Below are positions 9,269 through 18,212 of a stretch of 26,231 nucleotides of DNA, in pieces (the stretch's first letter is position 1; every line of letters starts with the position of its first letter). This stretch comes from Plasmodium relictum (Eukaryota > Apicomplexa > Aconoidasida > Haemosporida > Plasmodiidae). The stretch lies in the NCBI RefSeq assembly GCF_900005765.1, contig NW_021628782.1:1-26231 (forward strand), written 5' to 3'. The position numbers and the translations under genes were made by a program. The notes under the pieces are model-generated. The model ran no database searches and had not been told where the DNA came from. It was given only the letters and a program-made list of their open reading frames with translations.

Positions 9269-10732
9269 GGTATATATAATTTTCCTGTTTTGTAATGAAC
9301 TGATAATTCATTTCTCCATACATCTCTTGGTATATCATTATGATTTTCTCGTACTTCATCGGTAATTTCTTGACAAGAAAGGATATTATATATATCTTCA
9401 TATTTTTCTGAAGGTTTATTACAACACAATACCATATAATTTTGAAGATCAGTATCATCTTCTATTGATCTAGTGATCCAATCAGCTAAGCTATTTTGTA
9501 CTCCTTCTATGTGTTCAAATCCTAAATTAAATTCAGATAATCTCAACTTCCATCGATACAATTTTCCAGTATTAATTGAATCCATTCCAATTAAACTTTT
9601 ACAATCTGTTTTTATTAATGCTTTAGATCCTTTAATATAATAATCGAATGTTTCACAAGCTACTACTATAGCAAATAATTCTTTTTCAACTGTACTCCAT
9701 TTCTTTTGAACATCATTTAACTTCTTAGATGTATAGTGGATAAACCAAGTTTCACCGGTATCATTACTTATCTGAGTCAATGCAGCTCCTATAGCATAAT
9801 ATGAGGCATCAGTATAAATAGTATACGGTTTTTCTAACTCTGGAAATGACAGTTAAGTTATTTCAGCCATTTTATTCTTAATTTGTTCAAATACTTGTGA
9901 ATGTTCTTCATTTCATTCAAACTTTTTCTTTTTAGTCAACAAGGGAACTAATTTAGAAGTCCAATTTGAAAAGTTTCTTATATAATTCCTATAATAATTA
10001 GCAGCTCCTAGAAACAATCTTAATTGTTTCTTTGATTTATTCCCTGCTTTAATAATTATTTCTATTTTATCTAATTAAGGTCTTATTCCTTCTCTATCTA
10101 TTATTTGTCCTAAATAAGTAATAGACGTTTTATATAATTCGCATTTTTCAATATTTATTCCAAGATTGTTGTCCATCAAAAATTTATAAACTCTTTTTAA
10201 AACATTATGATGTTCATCTATCGCTTTTGTTAAAATGACGACGTCATCAATATACACAACTACGCAATTCTCTTGAATTAATTCCATAAAAATATTTTCC
10301 ATAATTCTTTGAAATTGGGTAGGACTTGTTTTCAATCCAAATGATATCACATTAAACACAAATGTACCATGTTTGGGAACAACATAATTTGTATATTTCT
10401 TGCTATTACTTTCTAATGCAATATTCCAAAGACGATATAGTACCACTAAATGTTTGAAATATATGTTTCATATTAGGAATAACATATAAATCATCTAATA
10501 TAAATTTATTCAAATAGCGATAATCTATAGTAGTTCTGCATTGTCCATCTTTTTTCCTTACCATTACAATAGGTAAAGTCCATTCAGCATTAACAACATT
10601 ACTTATAACATTCAATTGTATCATTTCTTCTACCTTTTGATGTAATATTGTTAACATTTCTTCACTTAATGGTCTAGGATTATAGCGACGAGCTTTTCCT
10701 TGTACTTTAATAGAAACTTTGTATTCATCATT
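9269..10732 (-). pseudogene. Ty3/gypsy pol fragment: RT to RNase H, broken
   Basis: Frames from about 10732 give N-D-E-Y-K-V-S-I-K, then the RT entry R-K-K-D-G-Q-C-R-T-T-I-D-Y-R. A net 26-nt deletion near 10434-10446, compared with the copy at 11782-12222, shifts frame and removes the segment with the first catalytic Asp (I-D-L-K-N-G). The next frame holds F-G-L-K-T-S-P-T-Q-F-Q and the catalytic Y-I-D-D (about 10240). Three stops follow in the thumb/connection region (about 10076, 9915, 9855), each where other copies have Ser, Trp and Tyr. RNase H retains Y-T-D-A-S, E in V-E-K-E-L-F-A and T-D-C-K-S-L, and ends at the inserted LTR. This is the least duplicated stretch of the complex and continues into the integrase fragment at 8661. 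Confidence 0.88.
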
Positions 10733-10812
10733 NNNNNNNNNNNNNNNNNNNNNNNNNNNNNNNNNNNNNNNNNNNNNNNNNNNNNNNNNNNNNNNNNNNN
10801 NNNNNNNNNNNN

Positions 10813-11096
10813 GCTCCATTTTCTCTGAACATCATTTAATTTCTTAGATGTATAATGGATAAACTTAGTCTCACCAGTATCATTATTTATCTGAGTCAAT
10901 ACAGCTCCTATNNNNNNNNNNTTACTATAGCAAATAATTCTTTTTCAACTGTACTCCATTTTCTCTGAACATCGTTTAATTTCTTAGATGTATAATGAAT
11001 AAACTTAGTCTCACCAGTATCATTATTTATCTGAGTCAATACAGCTCCTATAGCATAATCTGAAGCGTCAGTATAAATAGTATACGGTTTTCCTAA
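10813..11096 (-). pseudogene. RNase H fragments, two overlapping assembly pieces
   Basis: Two pieces (10813-10911 and 10922-11096, split by 10 N) encode the same RNase H stretch, including T-Q-I-N-N-D-T-G-E-T-K-F and K-K-L-N-D-V-Q-R-K-W. They differ from each other and from 11107-11771 by only a few bases. Their tandem order is not biologically sensible for one element and probably reflects scaffolding of repeat contigs. Confidence 0.75.
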
Positions 11097-11106
11097 NNNN
11101 NNNNNN

Positions 11107-11771
11107 TATACAATTTTCCAATATTAATTGAATCCATTCCAATTAAACTTTTACAGTCAGTTTTTATTACTGCTTTGGATCCTTTAATATAATAATCAAA
11201 TGTTTCGCAAGCTACTATTATAGCAAATAATTCTTTTTCAACTGTACTCCATTTTCTCTGAACATCGTTTAATTTCTTAGATGTATAATGGATAAACTTA
11301 GTCTCACCAGTATCATTATTTATCTGAGTCAATACAGCTCCTATAGCATAATCCGAAGCGTCAGTATAAATAGTATACGGTTTTCCTAACTCGGGAAATG
11401 ACAGATAAGTTATTTCAGCCATTTTATTCTTAATTTGCTCAAATACTTGTGAATGTTCCTCATTCCATTCAAATTTCTTCTTTTTAGTTAACAAAGGAAC
11501 TAATCTAGAAGTCCAATTTGAAAAATTTCTTATATAATTTCTATAATAATTAGCAGCTCCTAAAAACGATCTCAATTGTTTCTTTGATTTAGGTCTTTCT
11601 GCTTTAATAATTGTTTCTATTTTTTCTAATGAAGGTCTTATTCCTTCTCTATCTATTATTTGTCCTAAATAGATAATAGAAGTTTTATATAATTCACATT
11701 TCTCAATATTTATTCCGAGATTGTTGTTCATCAACAATTTATAAACTCGTTTTAAAACATTATGATGTTCA
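11107..11771 (-). pseudogene. RT thumb/connection and RNase H fragment, open frame
   Basis: A single open minus-strand frame, better preserved than 9269-10732: E-H-H-N-V-L-K-R-V-Y-K-L-L, Y-L-G-Q-I-I-D-R-E-G-I-R-P, S-F-L-G-A-A-N-Y-Y-R-N-Y-I, then RNase H with Y-T-D-A-S-D-Y-A-I-G-A-V, E-K-E-L-F-A-I and K-T-D-C-K-S-L-I-G-M (the D-E-D catalytic set). Both ends are assembly spacers. No stops are visible, so it could come from a copy whose pol was open. Confidence 0.87.
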
Positions 11772-11781
11772 NNNNNNNNNN

Positions 11782-12222
11782 GCATTTCTCAATATTTATT
11801 CCAAGATTGTTGTTCATCAACAATTTATACACTCGTTTTAAAACATTATGATGTTCCTCTATCGTTTTTGTTAAAATGATGATGTCATCAATATACACAA
11901 CTACGCAATTCTCTTGAATTAATTCCATAAAAATGTTCTCCATAATTCTTTGAAATTGGGTAGGACTTGTTTTCAATCCAAATGGTAACACATTAAACAC
12001 AAATGTACCACGTTTGGGAACTATAAAACTCGTATATTGCTTGCTATTTTCTTCTAGTGCAATATTCCAAAAACCATTTTTCAGATCTATTTTTGAAAAC
12101 CATTTAGCACCATTAAACGTTTGAAATATATGTTTCATATGAGGAATAACATATAAATCATCTAATATAAATTTATTCAAATATCGATAATCTATAGTAG
12201 TTCTCCACTGTCCGTCTTTCTT
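11782..12222 (-). pseudogene. Reverse transcriptase fingers-palm fragment, open frame
   Basis: This is the best RT core in the window. From the minus strand it reads T-I-D-Y-R-Y-L-N-K-F, then W-F-S-K-I-D-L-K-N-G-F-W (first catalytic Asp), P-F-G-L-K-T-S-P-T-Q-F-Q, and V-V-Y-I-D-D-I-I-I-L (the YxDD pair), ending at E-K-C by a spacer. These are the standard Ty3/gypsy RT motifs, all present. The 5' end (12222) overlaps the next piece, 12233-12394. Confidence 0.88.
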
Positions 12223-12232
12223 NNNNNNNNNN

Positions 12233-12510
12233 CGTTTGCAATATATGTTTCATATGAGGAATAACATATAAATCATCTAATATAAATTTATTCAAATATC
12301 AATAATCTATAGTAGTTCTCCATTGTCCGTCTTTCTTCCTTACCATTACAATAGGTGAAGTCCATTCAGCATTAACAACTTTACTAACAACATTNNNNNN
12401 NNNNCTGTCCGCCTTTCTTCCTTACCATTACAATAGGTGAAGTCCATTCAGCATTAACAACTTTACTAACAACATTCAACCGTAGCATTTCGTCTACTTT
12501 TTGATGTAAT
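12233..12510 (-). pseudogene. RT N-terminal fragments, two overlapping pieces
   Basis: Pieces 12233-12394 and 12405-12510 both encode N-V-V-S-K-V-V-N-A-E-W-T, S-P-I-V-M-V-R-K-K, the entry to the RT domain. One has the usual K-D-G-Q and the other K-G-G-Q. A 44-N gap follows at 12511-12554. Confidence 0.78.
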
Positions 12511-12554
12511 NNNNNNNNNNNNNNNNNNNNNNNNNNNNNNNNNNNNNNNNNNNN

Positions 12555-12875
12555 CTCATTGGGTTTCATATTTTTGTTTTCCCAAAGTTTAACACTATTT
12601 TCTAATAACTTTTTCATTTTATCTTTATCTTTCTGATCACTTAAATCAGATTTATCAATGAAATTTTGTATAACTTCTTGATTTGATTTTTCTACTTTTT
12701 CCTTTGTATTCTCAGCTTGAACTTCCATGACGTATGCATGTTTTTCATCTTTATCTTGAATAATATATCCTAATTGCTTCATTATAGTCATGCTAAGTAA
12801 AATAAGTGGTTTACTTTCTTCAATAATAACAAACCTCATTTTAATTGTTTTGTTATTAGATAGCATTTTTACTAC
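12555..12875 (-). pseudogene. Protease C-terminal and protease-RT linker fragment
   Basis: The open minus-strand frame encodes M-R-F-V-I-I-E-E-S-K-P-L-I-L-L (end of the protease fold), then a Lys/Glu/Asp-rich linker with E-K-V-E-K-S-N-Q-E-V-I-Q and L-W-E-N-K-N-M-K-P-N just before RT. The linker has no recognisable enzyme motif. Confidence 0.8.
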
Positions 12876-12885
12876 NNNNNNNNNN

Positions 12886-13494
12886 ATGTGCATGTTTTTC
12901 ATCTTTATCTTGAATAATGTATCCTAATTGTTTCATTATAGTCATGCTAAGTAAAATAAGTGGTTTACTTTCTTCAATAATAACAAACCTCATTTTAATT
13001 GTTTTGTTATTAGATAGCATTTTTACTACAACCTTTTTAGATTTTCTTGCACCATTACTAACAAATAATCCTCTAATTGAAAAAGGTGGAATTGTGAAAT
13101 CAGTCTTTATATTTAATTCTTTTGCAGTGTGAGTTGATATAGTACTTACATCTGCTCCTGTGTCTAGTAAAATATTTATTACTTTTCCATTAACTTCTAC
13201 TAATTGTCTCCTATATTTCTCACAATCTTGATTGTCTTCACAGTATTCAATTCTGTTAACACAAGACATATTTCCTTCTGATTTTTCTGAATAATCATAG
13301 TCTTCGGANNNNNNNNNNTTTTTTACTACAACCTTTTTAGATTTTCTTGCACCATCACTAACAAATAATCCTCTAATTGAAAAAGGTGGAATTGTGAAAT
13401 CAGTCTCTATATTTAATTCTTTTGCAGTGTGAGTCGATATAGTACTTACATCTGCTCCTGAGTCTAGTAAAATATTTATTACTTTTCCATTAAC
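12886..13494 (-). pseudogene. Aspartic protease fragments, two overlapping pieces
   Basis: Piece 12886-13308 reads N-R-I-E-Y-C-E-D-N-Q-D-C-E-K-Y, V-N-G-K-V-I-N-I-L-L-D-T-G-A-D-V-S-T (active site D-T-G), T-A-K-E-L-N-I, then the flap-like I-R-G-L-F-V-S-N. Piece 13319-13494 repeats the active site but as D-S-G. Both are valid forms of the retropepsin triad, so the two pieces come from distinct copies rather than one sequence cut in two. Confidence 0.85.
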
Positions 13495-13504
13495 NNNNNN
13501 NNNN

Positions 13505-14019
13505 ACAATTCTCTTGAATTAATTCCATAAAAATGTTTTCCATAATTCTTTGAAATTGGGTAGGACTTGTTTTCAATCCAAATGGTAACACATTAAACAC
13601 AAANNNNNNNNNNGCAATTCTCTTGAATTAATTCCATAAAAATGTTTTCCATAATTCTTTGAAATTGGGTAAGACTTGTTTTCAATCCAAATGGTAATAC
13701 ATTAAACACAAATGTACCACGTTTGGGAACTATAAAACTTGTATATTGCTTGCTATTTTCTTCTAGTGCAATATTCCAAAAACCATTTTTGAGATCNNNN
13801 NNNNNNNNNNNNNNNNNNNNNNNNNNNNNNNNNNNNNNNNNNNNNNNNNNNNNNNNNNNNNNNNNNNNNATTTTCTAATAAATTTTTCATTTTATCTTTA
13901 TCTTTCTGATCACTTAAATCAGATTTATCAATGAAATTTTGTATAACTTCTTGATTTGATCTTTCCACTTTTTCCTTTGTATTCTCAGCTTGAACTTCCA
14001 TGACATATGCATGTTTTTC
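13505..14019 (-). pseudogene. Misplaced RT and linker fragments
   Basis: Pieces 13505-13603 and 13614-13796 both encode the RT segment with F-G-L-K-T-S-P-T-Q-F-Q (the second also has Q or L variation from base changes). 13870-14019 encodes the protease-RT linker. Here RT lies upstream of protease and linker, an order impossible for one element, which again indicates scaffolding of repeat contigs or a rearranged copy. Confidence 0.75.
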
Positions 14020-14029
14020 NNNNNNNNNN

Positions 14030-14786
14030 TATTACATTCAATTTTAACATTTCGTCTACTTTTTGATGTAATATTGTCAACATTTCTTCACTTAATGGTC
14101 TAGGATTATAGCGACGAGCTTTTCCTTGTACTTTAATAGAAACTTTGTATTCATCATTGGGTTTCATATTTATGTTTTCCCAAAGTTTAACATTCTTTTC
14201 TAATAAATTTTTCATTTTATTTTTATCTTTCTGATCATTTAAATCAGATTTGTCTATAAAACTTTGTATAACTTCTTGTTTTGATTTTTCCACTTTTTCT
14301 TCTGTATTTTCAGTTTTAACTTACATAACATGTGTATCCTTCTCATATTCTTCTAGAATATTAAGTCTTAATTGTCTAATTATCGTTATGCTAAGTAAAA
14401 TTAAAGGTTTATTTTCTTTTATAATTACAAATTCTATTCTAATTGTTCTGCCATTAGATGGCATTTTTATCACAACCTTTTTAGATTTTCTCGCATCATT
14501 ACGAACGAATAATCCTTTAATTGAAAAAGGTGGAATTTTAAAATCAGTCTTTATATTCAATTCTTTTGCAGTATAAGTTGATATAGTACTTACGATTGCT
14601 CCTGAGTCTAGTAAGATTATTTACTACTTTTCCATTAACTTCTACTAATTGTCTTCTATACTTTTCACAATCTTGATTGTCTTCACAATATTCAATTCTG
14701 TTAACACAAGACATATTTCCTTCTGATTTTTCTGAATAATCATAGTCTTCGGACTCTTTTGCTGATTCATCTTGTTCACTAATCTT
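14030..14786 (-). pseudogene. Diverged protease-linker-RT fragment with frameshift
   Basis: From 14786 the frame gives the gag C-terminal acidic segment, then M-S-C-V-N-R-I-E-Y. A small indel change near 14620 breaks the frame exactly at the active-site loop, and the Asp after G-A is Ile in the alternative frame. Reading resumes as T-A-K-E-L-N-I-K, continues to a stop near 14320, then the linker and G-K-A-R-R-Y-N-P-R-P-L-S-E-E-M ahead of RT. It carries more substitutions than other pieces (for example M-P-S-N-G-R-T-I-R-I-E), marking a separate, older copy. Confidence 0.82.
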
Positions 14787-14796
14787 NNNNNNNNNN

Positions 14797-15954
14797 CTTT
14801 TTTACTACAACCTTTTTAGATTTTCTTGCACCATCACTAACAAATAATCCTCTAATTGAAAAAGGTGGAATTGTAAAATCAGTCTCTATATTTAATTCTT
14901 TTGCAGTGTGAGTCGATATAGTACTTACATCTGCTCCTGAGTCTAGTAAAATATTTATTACTTTTCCATTAACTTCTACTAATTGTCTTCTATATTTCTC
15001 ACAATCTTGATTGTCTTCACAGTATTCAATTCTGTTAACACAAGACATATTTCCTTCTGATTTTTCTGAATAATCATAGTCTTCGGACTCTTTTGCTGAT
15101 TCATCTTGTTCACTAATCTTATGAACTCTATTTCGTTTTCTAGTAATGTCTTCATCACTTTCCTTAACTTGTTTTTCTTTATACCTTTCTTTAGCCCTTT
15201 CTTTTTGTTTTGATATGTATTCCATCTGTTTATCAAGATATTTTTGCATTTGACGGATTCTCTGTGGATTAGTTTCATTTTTAAACATTTTAACATGTAT
15301 ATCATATCTTTTATCAGTTATTATTCCTTTAATTTCATCTTCATTATCTCTTAATACCTTATTTTTACAGATTTTTGCTAAATGTCCTATTATATTACAA
15401 TTTTCACACCTTTTTTTACGATGTATGCAATCTTTCTTAAAATGTCCTTGTTCTCCACAACAAAAACATTTAATATATGTCTTATTCTCAATTCTATTGT
15501 ATCCTCTAATATTCTCATGCTTCAAGGCATACACTTCGACTTCATCCTTTTTCTTATTACTCTTTCTTGGTGGCTTAATTCGTATTAGTTGCTCCTTGAG
15601 AGTACTGAAAGTCATATCACATGGGACTACAATAGGCATTTTTTCCTTGATTTCAGAAGGGACATAAAGCATAAGTATTTCCAAAAGTGTTCTCTTCGTT
15701 AGTGAAGCATGTTCTTCCGCACATAAGCAACTTTTAGCATATATGATACAATCCGCAATAAAAGCGTCAATAGCCTCTCCTACATCAGATTTTTCTTTCA
15801 CACTAAATAATTCTTTCATTAATTGAAAATGTTCATATTTAGTAATAAAGATATTTTTAGCTAATTCAACTTGGAATTGTAAAAGATTAATTATTTTCTC
15901 ATCATCCTTTATTTTGAGTAAATTCTCTTCATATCTAGCGGGTAATACATGTGC
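14797..15954 (-). pseudogene. Gag C-terminus, nucleocapsid zinc knuckles and protease start
   Basis: Open over its full length. It carries capsid-like helical sequence (A-I-D-A-F-I-A-D-C-I-I-Y-A-K-S; L-L-E-I-L-M-L-Y-V-P-S-E-I), then two CCHC knuckles: C-F-C-C-G-E-Q-G-H-F-K-K-D-C and C-E-N-C-N-I-I-G-H-L-A-K-I-C (both CX2CX4HX4C, about 15370-15465). A Lys/Glu-rich segment and the protease with L-L-D-S-G-A-D-V-S-T follow. Gag and protease are in one frame here, without a frameshift or stop between them. The knuckles would bind element RNA during particle assembly, by analogy with other Ty3/gypsy nucleocapsids. Both ends are 10-N spacers. Confidence 0.9.
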
Positions 15955-15964
15955 NNNNNNNNNN

Positions 15965-16658
15965 ATTTTTCCTTAATTTCAGAAGGGACATAAAGCATAA
16001 GTATTTCCAAAAGTGTTCTCTTCGTTAGTGAAGCATGTTCTTCCGCACATAAGCAACTTTTAGCATATATGATNNNNNNNNNNATCATATCACATGGGAC
16101 TACAATAGGCATTTTTTCCTTAATTTCAGAAGGGACATAAAGCATAAGTATTTCCAAAAGTGTTCTCTTCGTTAGTGAAGCATGTTCTTCCACACATAAG
16201 CAACTTTTAGCATATATGATACAATCCGCAATAAAAGCGTCAATAGCCTCTCCTACATCAGATTTTTCTTTCACACTAAATAATTCATTCATTAATTGAA
16301 AATGTTCATATTTAGTAATAAAGATATTTTTAGCTAATTCAACTTGGAATTGTAAAAGATTAATTATTTTCTCATCATCTTTTATTTTGAGTAAATTCTC
16401 TTCATATCTAGCGGGTAATACATGTGCGACTACCGTGCTTATTTCTTCTTTGGAATAACCTTGAAAACGCGCTGCAAATTCCAATGATTTGAACCATCTG
16501 AAATAACCTCTTATTGATTCTGTATCAAATCTTGGTAAATGTTAAGGTACTTTAACTTTTGTTGAATCATTCCCATTCTTAATTTTAAATATATAAGATT
16601 CTCTTAGAGATGTTATTTCTTCAAAAACATTTAATCCAAGATCCCCTATTTCTTTCAT
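15965..16658 (-). pseudogene. Gag N-terminal half with premature stop, plus duplicate piece
   Basis: The ATG at 16658 starts M-K-E-I-G-D-L-G-L-N-V-F-E-E, continuing R-F-D-T-E-S-I-R-G-Y-F-R-W-F-K and F-Q-V-E-L-A-K-N-I-F-I-T-K to the spacer at 16083. A TAA near 16543 replaces the Glu codon that the copies at 16943 and 17289 keep (P-E-H). The 109-bp piece 15965-16073 repeats A-K-S-C-L-C-A-E-E-H from the same region. The sequence looks like a Ty3-type capsid region, but there is no diagnostic motif; the assignment rests on position before the zinc knuckles. Confidence 0.85.
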
Positions 16659-16705
16659 CTTGGACTGCTAATCAAATGGGTTCTGTTTGCGCCGGTTTCG
16701 ATTTT

Positions 16706-16721
16706 CCTGCCGTTGTCGCCA
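16706..16721 (-). other. Candidate primer-binding site, copy 3
   Basis: Minus-strand TGGCGACAACGGCAGG, two bases inside the LTR boundary, followed by the gag ATG about 50 bases on. Identical to copies at 17221-17236 and 17568-17583. Confidence 0.72.
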
Positions 16722-16723
16722 AT

Positions 16724-16932
16724 TGGTTTATTGATTGCCTGTTTAATGACTTTGCTAGAGTATTAAGCAAACAAATTAATAAAGAGCATGTATAACTAAG
16801 TATACGTTTATGTATATATGTTCGTTTTATTATATATATATATATATATACTGTTTTCTTATGATGCATAATATTTAATTGAAGTTAAATTTTACTGCAT
16901 CTTTTAATAAACCTATTAACAGTTATAAATGA
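16724..16932 (-). repeat. Type 1 LTR fragment (end of a 5' LTR)
   Basis: Starts TGGTTTATTGATTGCC and contains the AAAGAGCATGTATAAC block, a TA microsatellite and GATGCATAATATT, before a 10-N spacer. It is correctly placed just upstream of a primer-binding site and gag start, so it is the 3' part of a 5' LTR from a distinct element copy. Confidence 0.85.
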
Positions 16933-16942
16933 NNNNNNNNNN

Positions 16943-17173
16943 AACTACCGTGCTTATTTCTTCTTTGGAATAACCTTGAAAACGTGCTGCAAATTCCAAT
17001 GACTTGAACCATCTGAAATAACCTCTTATTGATTCTGTATCAAATCTTGGTAAATGTTCAGGTACTTTAACTTTTGTTGAATCATTCCCATTCTTAATTT
17101 TAAATATATAAGATTCTCTCAGAGATGTTATTTCTTCAAAAACTTTTAATCCAAGATCCCCTATTTCTTTCAT
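16943..17173 (-). pseudogene. Gag N-terminal fragment, copy 2
   Basis: The ATG at 17173 gives M-K-E-I-G-D-L-G-L-K-V-F-E-E through K-E-E-I-S-T-V-V, open to the spacer at 16942. It keeps the Glu codon lost in copy 3 and differs by single bases from copies 1 and 3. Confidence 0.85.
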
Positions 17174-17220
17174 CTTGGACTGCTAATCAAATGGGTTCTG
17201 TTTGCGCTGGTTTCGATTTT

Positions 17221-17278
17221 CCTGCCGTTGTCGCCAATTGATTTATTAATTGCCCGTTTAATGACTTTGCTAGAGTAT
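17221..17278 (-). other. Candidate primer-binding site, copy 2, with 40 bp of LTR end
   Basis: TGGCGACAACGGCAGG occupies 17236-17221 on the minus strand. The LTR end TGATTTATTAATTGCCCG begins at 17239 (plus-strand reading) and is cut by the 10-N spacer at 17279. Confidence 0.72.
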
Positions 17279-17288
17279 NNNNNNNNNN

Positions 17289-17519
17289 GACTACCGTGCT
17301 TATTTCTTCTTTGGAATAACCTTGAAAACGTGCTGCAAATTCCAATGATTTGAACCATCTGAAATAACCTCTTATTGACTCTGTATCAAATCTTGGTAAA
17401 TGTTCAGATACTTTAACTTTTGTTGAATCATTCCCATTCTTGATTTTAAATATATAAGATTCTCTCAAAGATGTTATTTCTTCAAAAACTTTTAATTCAA
17501 GATCCCCTATTTCTTTCAT
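17289..17519 (-). pseudogene. Gag N-terminal fragment, copy 1 (linked to the complete 5' LTR)
   Basis: The ATG at 17519 gives M-K-E-I-G-D-L-E-L-K-V-F-E-E and is open to the spacer. The leader between primer-binding site and ATG is about 50 bases. This copy is physically joined to the long 5' LTR at 17586-18212, so it best defines the true element start. The start codon choice is supported by three copies that agree from this ATG onward and have stops or diverged sequence before it. Confidence 0.87.
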
Positions 17520-17567
17520 CTTGAATTGCTAATCTAATTGGGTTCTGTTTGCATTGGTCTCGATTTT

Positions 17568-17583
17568 CCTGCCGTTGTCGCCA
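17568..17583 (-). other. Candidate tRNA primer-binding site, copy 1
   Basis: Minus-strand TGGCGACAACGGCAGG lies two bases after the LTR terminal CA. TGG pairs with a tRNA CCA end, so the primer would end in CCTGCCGTTGTCGCCA, with G as the base before CCA. I cannot name the tRNA from this window. Confidence 0.75.
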
Positions 17584-17585
17584 AT

Positions 17586-18212
17586 TGATTTATTAATTGC
17601 CCATTTAATGACTTTGCTAGAGCATTAAACAAAAAAATTAATAAAGAGCATTGTATAACTAAATATACGTTTATATATATATATATATATATATATNNNN
17701 NNNNNNNNNNNNNNNNNNNNNNNNNNNNNNNNNNNNNNNNNNNNNNNNNNNNNNNNNNNNNNNNNNNNNNNNNNNNNNNNNNNNNNNNNNNNNNNNNNNN
17801 NNNNNNNNNTTTTAATTAAAAACATACAGACAAACTATGATAATTAATGTAGTCAAAATTTTATTATATTCAATGTTAGTTCAAAATATACATTGAATAA
17901 TACATAAACATTTCTTTTATCTCTTAAGTTTTAATAAGTTAACATTTCTTATTTAATTTTTAAAACACAAAAATCAAAAACATAACATAACAAAAAAAAT
18001 TAATTTCGACCACGCAACAAAAAAAAAAATATATAATTTTTTTTTTCTTTAATTACAAAGATGTATATATAAAAATAAACAAACAAAAAAAAATAACTTT
18101 ATTTTTTTTTTTTTTTTATTAACTATAGTCAGTACATGGCTAACTTGTACGTACACAAGTAGTAAACTAGCTTAGTTTACTACAAAAGGTTAATAACAAA
18201 TTTTATTAACCA
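17586..18212 (-). repeat. 5' LTR of the minus-strand Ty3/gypsy element (type 1)
   Basis: Reading on the plus strand it runs from TGATTTATTAATTGCCCA to TTTTATTAACCA (sense TGGTTAATAAAA ... AATAAATCA), about 627 bp including a 113-N gap at 17697-17809 placed in the TA microsatellite. It is followed in the sense direction by the primer-binding site and gag, which makes it a 5' LTR and fixes the orientation of all other copies. As the promoter of the element it should contain the transcription start, but no core element can be recognised against the AT-rich background. Confidence 0.9.

Larger units (their letters stand above)
8406..18212 (-). mobile_element. Ty3/gypsy LTR retrotransposon complex, degenerate and fragmented
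   Basis: Read on the minus strand: 5' LTR (18212-17586), candidate primer-binding site (17583-17568), gag, two zinc knuckles, aspartic protease, reverse transcriptase, RNase H and the start of integrase. The order protease-RT-RNase H-integrase defines Ty3/gypsy rather than Ty1/copia. The interval is a patchwork: fifteen 10-N spacers join segments that repeat parts of one another, with differences of a few percent. The real locus may be one element, several tandem or nested copies, or collapsed reads from other loci. No full-length open gag-pol can be read. A lone LTR (8662-9268) is inserted between RNase H and integrase, and the integrase core, any chromodomain and the matching 3' LTR are absent. 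Confidence 0.85.

Noticed and set aside
14250-15667. Plus-strand open frames opposite gag and protease
   Set aside because: They are shadows of the minus-strand retroelement, where motif-bearing frames are clear.
16084-17519. Genuine tandem triplication of the gag start
   Set aside because: Each repeat boundary is a 10-N spacer with overlapping flanks, so scaffolding of repeat contigs explains it better than a real tandem array.
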